From: Oasisia sp. SBJ-2009
Taxonomy: Eukaryota > Annelida > Polychaeta > Sabellida > Siboglinidae
Assembly: GCA_964017155.1 (NCBI GenBank)
Contig: OZ024856.1
Coordinates: forward strand, 932,501-996,500
Direction of reading: 5' to 3'
DNA: 64,000 bases
Under the pieces are notes generated by a model that made no database searches, was not told the origin of the DNA, and worked only from the letters and a program-made list of their open reading frames with translations. A program made the translations under genes and the position numbers. Shown piece by piece: positions 49,282-61,804 of this stretch. Within the stretch, counting starts at the first letter, position 1. Every line of letters begins with the position of its first letter.

Positions 49282-52176
49282 TCAGTTCTGCGAATCGAGA
49301 AAAACGGCAAAGTTCGACGCGCCGGTCGGTCTTCTCGGGCGTGTGTCGCGCACGGGGAGTAACTACGACTCTCTCGAGGAAACCCAATGGCCGTGCGCGT
49401 CATTTGGCCAACTTTCGGAAAATCGAGGAAAACGACAAAGTCCGATCCGTCTACGGGGGATCAGTTGGGGAAACGAGAATTTATGTTTAAACCTCTTTCA
49501 ACAAAGTGCCGTGCCGTGCCGTGCCGTGCCGACCGTTGGGTAAACGGCGGGAGTAATAAGGAACCACTAATATAATATCATTAGACGACGAGCGAGGCAT
49601 TTGGCTACCTTAACAGGGTGTTAGTCGGAAAAACTGAGAAAAACGACAAAGTCAGATCCGTCTACAAGGGATCAGTTGGGGAAGCGTAAATGTCTGTCTA
49701 CATTCTTTTCAACAGAATTCCGTACCGACCGGCGGGTAAACGGCGGGAGTAATGAGGAACCACTAACTAGATGAGGTGACGAGGCATTTGGCGACCTTAA
49801 CAGGGTGATAGTTGGAGAAATCGAGGAAAACGACGACAAAGTCCGATCCGTCTACGGGGGATCAGTTGGGGAAGCGTAAATGTCTGTCTACATTCTTTTC
49901 AACATAATTCCGTGCCGACCGGTGGGTAAACGGCGGGAGTAATAAGGAACCACTTGCTAGATGAGGTGACGAGGCATTTGGCGGCCTTAACAGGGTGATA
50001 GTTGGAGAAATCGAGGAAAACGACTACAAAGTCCGATCCGTCTACGGGGGATCAGTTGGGGAATCGTAAATGTTTGTCTACATTCTTTTCAACATGATTC
50101 CGTGCCGACCGGTGGGTAAACGGCGGGAGTAATAAGGAACCACTAGCTAGATCAGGTGACGAGGCATTTGGCGACCTTAACAGGGTGATAGTTGGAGAAA
50201 TCGAGGAAAACGACGACAAAGTCCGATCCGTCTAGGGGGGATCAGTTGGGGAAACGAGAATTTCTGTTTAAACCTGTTTCAACAAAGTGCCGTGCCGCGC
50301 CGTGCCGACCGGTGGGTAAACGGCGGGAGTAAAAAGGAACCACTAATATAAAATCATTAGACGACGAGCGAGGCATTGGGCTACCTTAACAGGGTGATAG
50401 TCGGAAAAACTGAGAAAAACGACAAAGTCCCATCCGTCTACGAGGGATCAGTTGGGGAATCGTAAATGTCTGTCTACATTCTTTTCAACATAATTCCGTA
50501 CCGACCGGCGGGTAAACGGCGGGAGTAATAAGGAACCACTAATATAAAATCATTAGACCACGAGGGAGGCATTTGGTTACCTTAACAGGGTGATAGTCGG
50601 AAAAACTGAGAAAAACGACAAAGTCCGATCCGTCTACGGGGGATCAGTTCTGCGAATCGAGAAAAACGGCAAAGTTCGACGCGCCGGTCGGTCTTCTCGG
50701 GCGTGTGTCGCGCACGGGGAGTAACTACGACTCTCTCGAGGAAGCCCAATGGCCGTGCGCGTCATTTTGCCAACTTTAGGAAAATCGAAGAAAACGACAA
50801 AATCCGATCCGTCTACGGGGGATCAGTTGGGGAAACGAGAATCTCTGTATAAACCTTTTTCCACAAAGTTCCGTGCCGTGCCATGCCGACCGGTGGGTAA
50901 ACGGCTGGAGTAAAAAGGAACCACTAATATAAAATCATTAGACGACGAGGGAGGCATTTGGCTACCTTAACAGGGTGATAGTCGGAAAAACTGAGAAAAA
51001 CGACAAAGTCCCATCCGTCTACGGGGGATCAGTTGGGGAAGCGTAAATGTCTGTCTACATTCTTTTCAACAGAATTCCGTACCGACCGGCGGGTAAACGG
51101 CGGGAGTATTAAGGAGCCACTAGCTAGATGAGGTGACGAGGCATTTGGCGACCTTAACAGGGTGATAGTTGGAGAAATCGAGGAAAACGACGACAAAGTC
51201 CGATCCGTCTACGGGGGATCAGTTGGGGAAGCGTAAATGTCTGTCTACATTCTTTTCAACAGAATTCCGTGCCGACCGGTGGGTAAACGGCGGGAGTATT
51301 AAGGAGCCACTAGCTAGATGAGGTGACGAGGCATTTGGCGACCTTAACAGGGTGATAGTTGGAGAAATCGAGGAAAACGACGACAAAGTCCGATCCGTCT
51401 ACGGGGGATCAGTTGGGGAAGCGTAAATGTCGGTCTACATTCTTTTCAACAGAATTCCTTATCGACCGGCGGGTAAACGGCGGGAGTAATAAGGAACCAC
51501 TAATATAAAATCATTAGACGACGAGCGAAGCATTTGGCTACCTTAACAGGGTGATAGTCGGAAAAACTGAGAAAAACGACACAAAGTCCCATCCGTCTAC
51601 GGGGGATCAGTTGGGGAAGCGTAAATGTCTGTCTACATTCTTTTCAACAAAATTCCGTGCCGACCGGTAGGTAAACGGCGGGAGTAATAAGGAACCACTA
51701 GCTAGATGAGGTGACGAGGCATTTGGCGACTTTAACAAGGTGATAGTTGGAGAAATCGAGGAAAACGACGACACAGTCCGATCCGTCTACGGGGGAACAG
51801 TTGGGGAATCGTAGATGTCTGTCTACATTCTTTTCAACATAATTCCGTACCGACCGGCGGGTAAACGGCGGGAGTAATAAGGAAACACTAACTAGATGAG
51901 GTGACGAGGCATTTGGCGACCTTAACAGGGTGATAGTTGGAGAAATCGAGGAAAACGACTACAAAGTCCGATCCGTCTACGGGGGATCAGTTGGGGAATC
52001 GTAAATGTTTGTCTACATTCTTTTCAACATGATTCCGTGCCGACCGGCGGGTAAACGGCGGGAGTAATAAGGAAACACTAACTAGATGAGGTGACGAGGC
52101 ATTTGGCGACCTTAACAGGGTGATAGTTGGAGAAATCGAGGAAAACGACTACAAAGTCCTATCCGTCTACGGGGGA
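49282..52176 (+). repeat. HOR copy 7, 15 subunits (2,895 bp)
   Basis: Starts: C 49282, D 49461 (five pentamers, AAGTCAGATCC), 49672, 49862, 50052, 50242, 50448, C 50644, 50823, 51029, 51219, hybrid 51409, 51607, 51797, 51987. It has the same position 12/13 hybrid as copies 2 and 6, and the GCGAAGCATTTGG variant of copy 6. Confidence 0.92.
49506..49530 (+). repeat. GTGCC pentamer run, 5 copies
   Basis: Perfect 25-bp run in D of HOR copy 7. The only other five-copy allele is in the adjacent copy 8 (52401-52425). Confidence 0.95.
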
Positions 52177-55100
52177 TCAGTTCTGCGAATCGAGAAAAAC
52201 GGCAAAGTTCGACGCGCCGGTCGGTCTTCTCGGGCGTGTGTCGCGCACGGGGAGTAACTACGACTCTCTCGAGGAAACCCAATGGCCGTGCGCGTCATTT
52301 GGCCAACTTTCGGAAAATCGAGGAAAACGACAAAGTCCGATCCGTCTACGGGGGATCAGTTGGGGAAACGAGAATTTATGTTTAAACCTCTTTCAACAAA
52401 GTGCCGTGCCGTGCCGTGCCGTGCCGACCGTTGGGTAAACGGCGGGAGTAATAAGGAACCACTAATATAATATCATTAGACGACGAGCGAGGCATTTGGC
52501 TACCTTAACAGGGTGTTAGTCGGAAAAACTGAGAAAAACGACAAAGTCAGATCCGTCTACAAGGGATCAGTTGGGGAAGCGTAAATGTCTGTCTACATTC
52601 TTTTCAACAGAATTCCGTACCGACCGGCGGGTAAACGGCGGGAGTAATGAGGAACCACTAACTAGATGAGGTGACGAGGCATTTGGCGACCTTAACAGGG
52701 TGATAGTTGGAGAAATCGAGGAAAACGACGACAAAGTCCGATCCGTCTACGGGGGATCAGTTGGGGAAGCGTAAATGTCTGTCTACATTCTTTTCAACAT
52801 AATTCCGTGCCGACCGGTGGGTAAACGGCGGGAGTAATAAGGAACCACTTGCTAGATGAGGTGACGAGGCATTTGGCGGCCTTAACAGGGTGATAGTTGG
52901 AGAAATCGAGGAAAACGACTACAAAGTCCGATCCGTCTACGGGGGATCAGTTGGGGAATCGTAAATGTTTGTCTACATTCTTTTCAACATGATTCCGTGC
53001 CGACCGGTGGGTAAACGGCGGGAGTAATAAGGAACCACTAGCTAGATCAGGTGACGAGGCATTTGGCGACCTTAACAGGGTGATAGTTGGAGAAATCGAG
53101 GAAAACGACGACAAAGTCCGATCCGTCTAGGGGGGATCAGTTGGGGAAACGAGAATTTCTGTTTAAACCTGTTTCAACAAAGTGCCGTGCCGCGCCGTGC
53201 CGACCGGTGGGTAAACGGCGGGAGTAAAAAGGAACCACTAATATAAAATCATTAGACGACGAGCGAGGCATTGGGCTACCTTAACAGGGTGATAGTCGGA
53301 AAAACTGAGAAAAACGACAAAGTCCCATCCGTCTACGAGGGATCAGTTGGGGAATCGTAAATGTCTGTCTACATTCTTTTCAACATAATTCCGTACCGAC
53401 CGGCGGGTAAACGGCGGGAGTAATAAGGAACCACTAATATAAAATCATTAGACCACGAGGGAGGCATTTGGTTACCTTAACAGGGTGATAGTCGGAAAAA
53501 CTGAGAAAAACGACAAAGTCCGATCCGTCTACGGGGGATCAGTTCTGCGAATCGAGAAAAACGGCAAAGTTCGACGCGCCGGTCGGTCTTCTCGGGCGTG
53601 TGTCGCGCACGGGGAGTAACTACGACTCTCTCGAGGAAGCCCAATGGCCGTGCGCGTCATTTTGCCAACTTTAGGAAAATCGAAGAAAACGACAAAATCC
53701 GATCCGTCTACGGGGGATCAGTTGGGGAAACGAGAATCTCTGTATAAACCTTTTTCCACAAAGTTCCGTGCCGTGCCATGCCGACCGGTGGGTAAACGGC
53801 TGGAGTAAAAAGGAACCACTAATATAAAATCATTAGACGACGAGGGAGGCATTTGGCTACCTTAACAGGGTGATAGTCGGAAAAACTGAGAAAAACGACA
53901 AAGTCCCATCCGTCTACGGGGGATCAGTTGGGGAAGCGTAAATGTCTGTCTACATTCTTTTCAACAGAATTCCGTACCGACCGGCGGGTAAACGGCGGGA
54001 GTATTAAGGAGCCACTAGCTAGATGAGGTGACGAGGCATTTGGCGACCTTAACAGGGTGATAGTTGGAGAAATCGAGGAAAACGACGACAAAGTCCGATC
54101 CGTCTACGGGGGATCAGTTGGGGAAGCGTAAATGTCTGTCTACATTCTTTTCAACAGAATTCCGTGCCGACCGGTGGGTAAACGGCGGGAGTATTAAGGA
54201 GCCACTAGCTAGATGAGGTGACGAGGCATTTGGCGACCTTAACAGGGTGATAGTTGGAGAAATCGAGGAAAACGACGACAAAGTCCGATCCGTCTACGGG
54301 GGATCAGTTGGGGAAGCGTAAATGTCGGTCTACATTCTTTTCAACATAATTCCGTGCCGACCGGTGTGTAAACGGCGGGAGTAATAAGGAACCACTAGCT
54401 AGATGAGGTGACGAGGCATTTGGCGACCTTAACAGGGTGATAGTTGGAGAAATCGAGGAAAACGACGACAAAGTCCGATCCGTCTACGGGGGATCAGTTG
54501 GGGAAGCGTAAATGTCTGTCTACATTCTTTTCAACAGAATTCCTTATCGACCGGCGGGTAAACGGCGGGAGTAATAAGGAACCACTAATATAAAATCATT
54601 AGACGACGAGCGAGGCATTTGGCTACCTTAACAGGGTGATAGTCGGAAAAACTGAGAAAAACGACACAAAGTCCCATCCGTCTACGGGGGATCAGTTGGG
54701 GAAGCGTAAATGTCTGTCTACATTCTTTTCAACAAAATTCCGTGCCGACCGGTAGGTAAACGGCGGGAGTAATAAGGAACCACTAGCTAGATGAGGTGAC
54801 GAGGCATTTGGCGACTTTAACAAGGTGATAGTTGGAGAAATCGAGGAAAACGACGACACAGTCCGATCCGTCTACGGTGGAACAGTTGGGGAATCGTAGA
54901 TGTCTGTCTACATTCTTTTCAACATAATTCCGTACCGACCGGCGGGTAAACGGCGGGAGTAATAAGGAAACACTAACTAGATGAGGTGACGAGGCATTTG
55001 GCAACCTTAACAGGGTGATAGTTGGAGAAATCGAGGAAAACGACTACAAAGTCCGATCCGTCTACGGGGGATCAGTTGGGGAATCGTAAATGTTTGTCTA

Positions 55101-55261
55101 CATTCTTTTCAACATGATTCCGTGCCGACCGGCGGGTAAACGGCGGCAGTAATAAGGAAACACTAACTAGATGAGGTGACGAGGCATTTGGCGACCTTAA
55201 CAGGGTGATAGTTGGAGAAATCGAGGAAAACGACTACAAAGTCCTATCCGTCTACGGGGGA
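52177..55261 (+). repeat. 16-subunit HOR copy 8 (3,085 bp)
   Basis: Starts: C 52177, D 52356 (five pentamers, AAGTCAGATCC), 52567, 52757, 52947, 53137, 53343, C 53539, 53718, 53924, 54114, 54304, 54494, 54692, 54882, 55072. The 5' part matches copy 7; the 3' part has full positions 12 and 13 and the CTACGGTGGAACAG/GGCAACC haplotype of copies 1 and 3-5. GGCGGCAGTAAT near 55141 is private. Confidence 0.92.
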
Positions 55262-58200
55262 TCAGTTCTGCGAATCGAGAAAAACGGCAAAGTTCGACGC
55301 GCCGGTCGGTCTTCTCGGGCGTGTGTCGCGCACGGGGAGTAACTACGACTCTCTCGAGGAAACCCAATGGCCGTGCGCGTCATTTGGCCAACTTTCGGAA
55401 AATCGAGGAAAACGACAAAGTCCGATCCGTCTACGGGGGATCAGTTGGGGAAACGAGAATTTATGTTTAAACCTCTTTCAACAAAGTGCCGTGCCGTGCC
55501 GTGCCGTGCCGTGCCGACCGTTGGGTAAACGGCGGGAGTAATAAGGAACCACTAATATAATATCATTAGACGACGAGCGAGGCATTTGGCTACCTTAACA
55601 GGGTGTTAGTCGGAAAAACTGAGAAAAACGACAAAGTCCCATCCGTCTACAAGGGATCAGTTGGGGAAGCGTAAATGTCTGTCTACATTCTTTTCAACAG
55701 AATTCCGTACCGACCGGCGGGTAAACGGCGGGAGTAATGAGGAACCACTAACTAGATGAGGTGACGAGGCATTTGGCGACCTTAACAGGGTGATAGTTGG
55801 AGAAATCGAGGAAAACGACGACAAAGTCCGATCCGTCTACGGGGGATCAGTTGGGGAAGCGTAAATGTCTGTCTACATTCTTTTCAACATAATTCCGTGC
55901 CGACCGGTGGGTAAACGGCGGGAGTAATAAGGAACCACTTGCTAGATGAGGTGACGAGGCATTTGGCGGCCTTAACAGGGTGATAGTTGGAGAAATCGAG
56001 GAAAACGACTACAAAGTCCGATCCGTCTACGGGGGATCAGTTGGGGAATCGTAAATGTTTGTCTACATTCTTTTCAACATGATTCCGTGCCGACCGGTGG
56101 GTAAACGGCGGGAGTAATAAGGAACCACTAGCTAGATCAGGTGACGAGGCATTTGGCGACCTTAACAGGGTGATAGTTGGAGAAATCGAGGAAAACGACG
56201 ACAAAGTCCGATCCGTCTAGGGGGGATCAGTTGGGGAAACGAGAATTTCTGTTTAAACCTGTTTCAACAAAGTGCCGTGCCGCGCCGTGCCGACCGGTGG
56301 GTAAACGGCGGGAGTAAAAAGGAACCACTAATATAAAATCATTAGACGACGAGCGAGGCATTGGGCTACCTTAACAGGGTGATAGTCGGAAAAACTGAGA
56401 AAAACGACAAAGTCCCATCCGTCTACGAGGGATCTGTTGGGGAATCGTAAATGTCTGTCTACATTCTTTTCAACATAATTCCGTACCGACCGGCGGGTAA
56501 ACGGCGGGAGTAATAAGGAACCACTAATATAAAATCATTAGACCACGAGGGAGGCATTTGGTTACCTTAACAGGGTGATAGTCGGAAAAACTGAGAAAAA
56601 CGACAAAGTCCGATCCGTCTACGGGGGATCAGTTCTGCGAATCGAGAAAAACGGCAAAGTTCGACGCGCCGGTCGGTCTTCTCGGGCGTGTGTCGCGCAC
56701 GGGGAGTAACTACGACTCTCTCGAGGAAACCCAATGGCCGTGCGCATCATTTGGCCAACTTTCGGAAAATCGAGGAAAACGACTAAGTCCTATTCGTCTA
56801 CGGGGGATCAGTTCTGCGAATCGAGAAAAACGGCAAATTTCGACGCGCCGATCGGTCTTCTCGGGCGTGTGTCGCGCACGGGGAGTAACTACGACTCTCT
56901 CGAGGAAGCCCAATGGCCGTGCGCGTCATTTTGCCAAATTTAGGAAAATCGAAGAAAACGACAAAATCCGATCCGTCTACGGGGGATCAGTTGGGGAAAC
57001 GAGAATCTCTGTATAAACCTTTTTCCACAAAGTTCCGTGCCGTGCCATGCCGACCGGTGGGTAAACGGCTGGAGTAAAAAGGAACCACTAATATAAAATC
57101 ATTAGACGACGAGGGAGGCATTTGGCTACCTTAACAGGGTGATAGTCGGAAAAACTGAGAAAAACGACAAAGTCCCATCCGTCTACGGGGGATCAGTTGG
57201 GGAAGCGTAAATGTCTGTCTACATTCTTTTCAACAGAATTCCGTACCGACCGGCGGGTAAACGGCGGGAGTATTAAGGAGCCACTAGCTAGATGAGGTGA
57301 CGAGGCATTTGGCGACCTTAACAGGGTGATAGTTGGAGAAATCGAGGAAAACGACGACAAAGTCCGATCCGTCTACGGGGGATCAGTTGGGGAAGCGTAA
57401 ATGTCTGTCTACATTCTTTTCAACAGAATTCCGTGCCGACCGGTGGGTAAACGGCGGGAGTATTAAGGAGCCACTAGCTAGATGAGGTGACGAGGCATTT
57501 GGCGACCTTAACAGGGTGATAGTTGGAGAAATCGAGGAAAACGACGACAAAGTCCGATCCGTCTACGGGGGATCAGTTGGGGAAGCGTAAATGTCGGTCT
57601 ACATTCTTTTCAACATAATTCCGTGCCGACCGGTGTGTAAACGGCGGGAGTAATAAGGAACCACTAGCTAGATGAGGTGACGAGGCATTTGGCGACCTTA
57701 ACAGGGTGATAGTTGGAGAAATCGAGGAAAACGACGACAAAGTCCGATCCGTCTACGGGGGATCAGTTGGGGAAGCGTAAATGTCTGTCTACATTCTTTT
57801 CAACAGAATTCCTTATCGACCGGCGGGTAAACGGCGGGAGTAATAAGGAACCACTAATATAAAATCATTAGACGACGAGCGAGGCATTTGGCTACCTTAA
57901 CAGGGTGATAGTCGGAAAAACTGAGAAAAACGACACAAAGTCCCATCCGTCTACGGGGGATCAGTTGGGGAAGCGTAAATGTCTGTCTACATTCTTTTCA
58001 ACAAAATTCCGTGCCGACCGGTAGGTAAACGGCGGGAGTAATAAGGAACCACTAGCTAGATGAGGTGACGAGGCATTTGGCGACTTTAACAAGGTGATAG
58101 TTGGAGAAATCGAGGAAAACGACGACACAGTCCGATCCGTCTACGGGGGAACAGTTGGGGAATCGTAGATGTCTGTCTACATTCTTTTCAACATAATTCC

Positions 58201-58530
58201 GTACCGACCGGCGGGTAAACGGCGGGAGTAATAAGGAAACACTAACTAGATGAGGTGACGAGGCATTTGGCGACCTTAACAGGGTGATAGTTGGAGAAAT
58301 CGAGGAAAACGACTACAAAGTCCGATCCGTCTACGGGGGATCAGTTGGGGAATCGTAAATGTTTGTCTACATTCTTTTCAACATGATTCCGTGCCGACCG
58401 GCGGGTAAACGGCGGGAGTAATAAGGAAACACTAACTAGATGAGGTGACGAGGCATTTGGCGACCTTAACAGGGTGATAGTTGGAGAAATCGAGGAAAAC
58501 GACTACAAAGTCCTATCCGTCTACGGGGGA
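55262..58530 (+). repeat. HOR copy 9, 17 subunits (3,269 bp)
   Basis: Starts: C 55262, D 55441 (six pentamers), 55657, 55847, 56037, 56227, 56433, C1 56629, C'' 56808, 56987, 57193, 57383, 57573, 57763, 57961, 58151, 58341. The extra subunit is one 179-bp C unit: where other copies have a single hybrid C at position 8, this copy has a C1-C'' pair. Confidence 0.93.
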
Positions 58531-61500
58531 TCAGTTCTGCGAATCGAGAAAAACGGCAAAGTTCGACGCGCCGGTCGGTCTTCTCGGGCGTGTGTCGCGC
58601 ACGGGGAGTAACTACGACTCTCTCGAGGAAACCCAATGGCCGTGCGCGTCATTTGGCCAACTTTCGGAAAATCGAGGAAAACGACAAAGTCCGATCCGTC
58701 TACGGGGGATCAGTTGGGGAAACGAGAATTTATGTTTAAACCTCTTTCAACAAAGTGCCGTGCCGTGCCGTGCCGTGCCGTGCCGTGCCGACCGTTGGGT
58801 AAACGGCGGGAGTAATAAGGAACCACTAATATAATATCATTAGACGACGAGCGAGGCATTTGGCTACCTTAACAGGGTGTTAGTCGGAAAAACTGAGAAA
58901 AACGACAAAGTCCCATCCGTCTACAAGGGATCAGTTGGGGAAGCGTAAATGTCTGTCTACATTCTTTTCAACAGAATTCCGTACCGACCGGCGGGTAAAC
59001 GGCGGGAGTAATGAGGAACCACTAACTAGATGAGGTGACGAGGCATTTGGCGACCTTAACAGGGTGATAGTTGGAGAAATCGAGGAAAACGACGACAAAG
59101 TCCGATCCGTCTACGGGGGATCAGTTGGGGAAGCGTAAATGTCTGTCTACATTCTTTTCAACATAATTCCGTGCCGACCGGTGGGTAAACAGCGGGAGTA
59201 ATAAGGAACCACTTGCTAGATGAGGTGACGAGGCATTTGGCGGCCTTAACAGGGTGATAGTTGGAGAAATCGAGGAAAACGACTACAAAGTCCGATCCGT
59301 CTACGGGGGATCAGTTGGGGAATCGTAAATGTTTGTCTACATTCTTTTCAACATGATTCCGTGCCGACCGGTGGGTAAACGGCGGGAGTAATAAGGAACC
59401 ACTAGCTAGATCAGGTGACGAGGCATTTGGCGACCTTAACAGGGTGATAGTTGGAGAAATCGAGGAAAACGACGACAAAGTCCGATCCGTCTAGGGGGGA
59501 TCAGTTGGGGAAACGAGAATTTCTGTTTAAACCTGTTTCAACAAAGTGCCGTGCCGCGCCGTGCCGACCGGTGGGTAAACGGCGGGAGTAAAAAGGAACC
59601 ACTAATATAAAATCATTAGACGACGAGCGAGGCATTGGGCTACCTTAACAGGGTGATAGTCGGAAAAACTGAGAAAAACGACAAAGTCCCATCCGTCTAC
59701 GAGGGATCAGTTGGGGAATCGTAAATGTCTGTCTACATTCTTTTCAACATAATTCCGTACCGACCGGCGGGTAAACGGCGGGAGTAATAAGGAACCACTA
59801 ATATAAAATCATTAGACCACGAGGGAGGCATTTGGTTACCTTAACAGGGTGATAGTCGGAAAAACTGAGAAAAACGACAAAGTCCGATCCGTCTACGGGG
59901 GATCAGTTCTGCGAATCGAGAAAAACGGCAAAGTTCGACGCGCCGGTCGGTCTTCTCGGGCGTGTGTCGCGCACGGGGAGTAACTACGACTCTCTCGAGG
60001 AAACCCAATGGCCGTGCGCATCATTTGGCCAACTTTCGGAAAATCGAGGAAAACGACTAAGTCCTATTCGTCTACGGGGGATCAGTTCTGCGAATCGAGA
60101 AAAACGGCAAATTTCGACGCGCCGATCGGTCTTCTCGGGCGTGTGTCGCGCACGGGGAGTAACTACGACTCTCTCCAGGAAGCCCAATGGCCGTGCGCGT
60201 CATTTTGCCAAATTTAGGAAAATCGAAGAAAACGACAAAATCCGATCCGTCTACGGGGGATCAGTTGGGGAAACGAGAATCTCTGTATAAACCTTTTTCC
60301 ACAAAGTTCCGTGCCGTGCCATGCCGACCGGTGGGTAAACGGCTGGAGTAAAAAGGAACCACTAATATAAAATCATTAGACGACGAGGGAGGCATTTGGC
60401 TACCTTAACAGGGTGATAGTCGGAAAAACTGAGAAAAACGACAAAGTCCCATCCGTCTACGGGGGATCAGTTGGGGAAGCGTAAATGTCTGTCTACATTC
60501 TTTTCAACAGAATTCCGTACCGACCGGCGGGTAAACGGCGGGAGTATTAAGGAGCCACTAGCTAGATGAGGTGACGAGGCATTTGGCGACCTTAACAGGG
60601 TGATAGTTGGAGAAATCGAGGAAAACGACGACAAAGTCCGATCCGTCTACGGGGGATCAGTTGGGGAAGCGTAAATGTCTGTCTACATTCTTTTCAACAG
60701 AATTCCGTGCCGACCGGTGGGTAAACGGCGGGAGTATTAAGGAGCCACTAGCTAGATGAGGTGACGAGGCATTTGGCGACCTTAACAGGGTGATAGTTGG
60801 AGAAATCGAGGAAAACGACGACAAAGTCCGATCCGTCTACGGGGGATCAGTTGGGGAAGCGTAAATGTCGGTCTACATTCTTTTCAACATAATTCCGTGC
60901 CGACCGGTGTGTAAACGGCGGGAGTAATAAGGAACCACTAGCTAGATGAGGTGACGAGGCATTTGGCGACCTTAACAGGGTGATAGTTGGAGAAATCGAG
61001 GAAAACGACGACAAAGTCCGATCCGTCTACGGGGGATCAGTTGGGGAAGCGTAAATGTCTGTCTACATTCTTTTCAACAGAATTCCTTATCGACCGGCGG
61101 GTAAACGGCGGGAGTAATAAGGAACCACTAATATAAAATCATTAGACGACGAGCGAGGCATTTGGCTACCTTAACAGGGTGATAGTCGGAAAAACTGAGA
61201 AAAACGACACAAAGTCCCATCCGTCTACGGGGGATCAGTTGGGGAAGCGTAAATGTCTGTCTACATTCTTTTCAACAAAATTCCGTGCCGACCGGTAGGT
61301 AAACGGCGGGAGTAATAAGGAACCACTAGCTAGATGAGGTGACGAGGCATTTGGCGACTTTAACAAGGTGATAGTTGGAGAAATCGAGGAAAACGACGAC
61401 ACAGTCCGATCCGTCTACGGGGGAACAGTTGGGGAATCGTAGATGTCTGTCTACATTCTTTTCAACATAATTCCGTACCGACCGGCGGGTAAACGGCGGG

Positions 61501-61804
61501 AGTAATAAGGAAACACTAACTAGATGAGGTGACGAGGCATTTGGCGACCTTAACAGGGTGATAGTTGGAGAAATCGAGGAAAACGACTACAAAGTCCGAT
61601 CCGTCTACGGGGGATCAGTTGGGGAATCGTAAATGTTTGTCTACATTCTTTTCAACATGATTCCGTGCCGACCGGCGGGTAAACGGCGGGAGTAATAAGG
61701 AAACACTAACTAGATGAGGTGACGAGGCATTTGGCGACCTTAACAGGGTGATAGTTGGAGAAATCGAGGAAAACGACTACAAAGTCCTATCCGTCTACGG
61801 GGGA
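58531..61804 (+). repeat. HOR copy 10, 17 subunits (3,274 bp)
   Basis: Starts: C 58531, D 58710 (seven pentamers), 58931, 59121, 59311, 59501, 59707, C1 59903, C'' 60082, 60261, 60467, 60657, 60847, 61037, 61235, 61425, 61615. It shares with copy 9 the C1-C'' pair, GCGCATCATTTGG (60018) and GCCAAATTTAGG, so the two are recent sisters. CTCTCCAGGAAG at 60173 destroys the CTCGAG of C''. Confidence 0.93.
58755..58789 (+). repeat. GTGCC pentamer run, 7 copies
   Basis: Perfect 35-bp run in D of HOR copy 10. The linked downstream sequence is AAGTCCCATCC, unlike the seven-copy alleles of copies 1 and 3, so seven copies probably arose more than once. Confidence 0.95.

Noticed and set aside
49282..52176. 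Assembly artefact as explanation for HOR length variants
   Set aside because: Length variants carry linked private base changes in other subunits, which a random collapse would not produce. Confirmation still needs reads.
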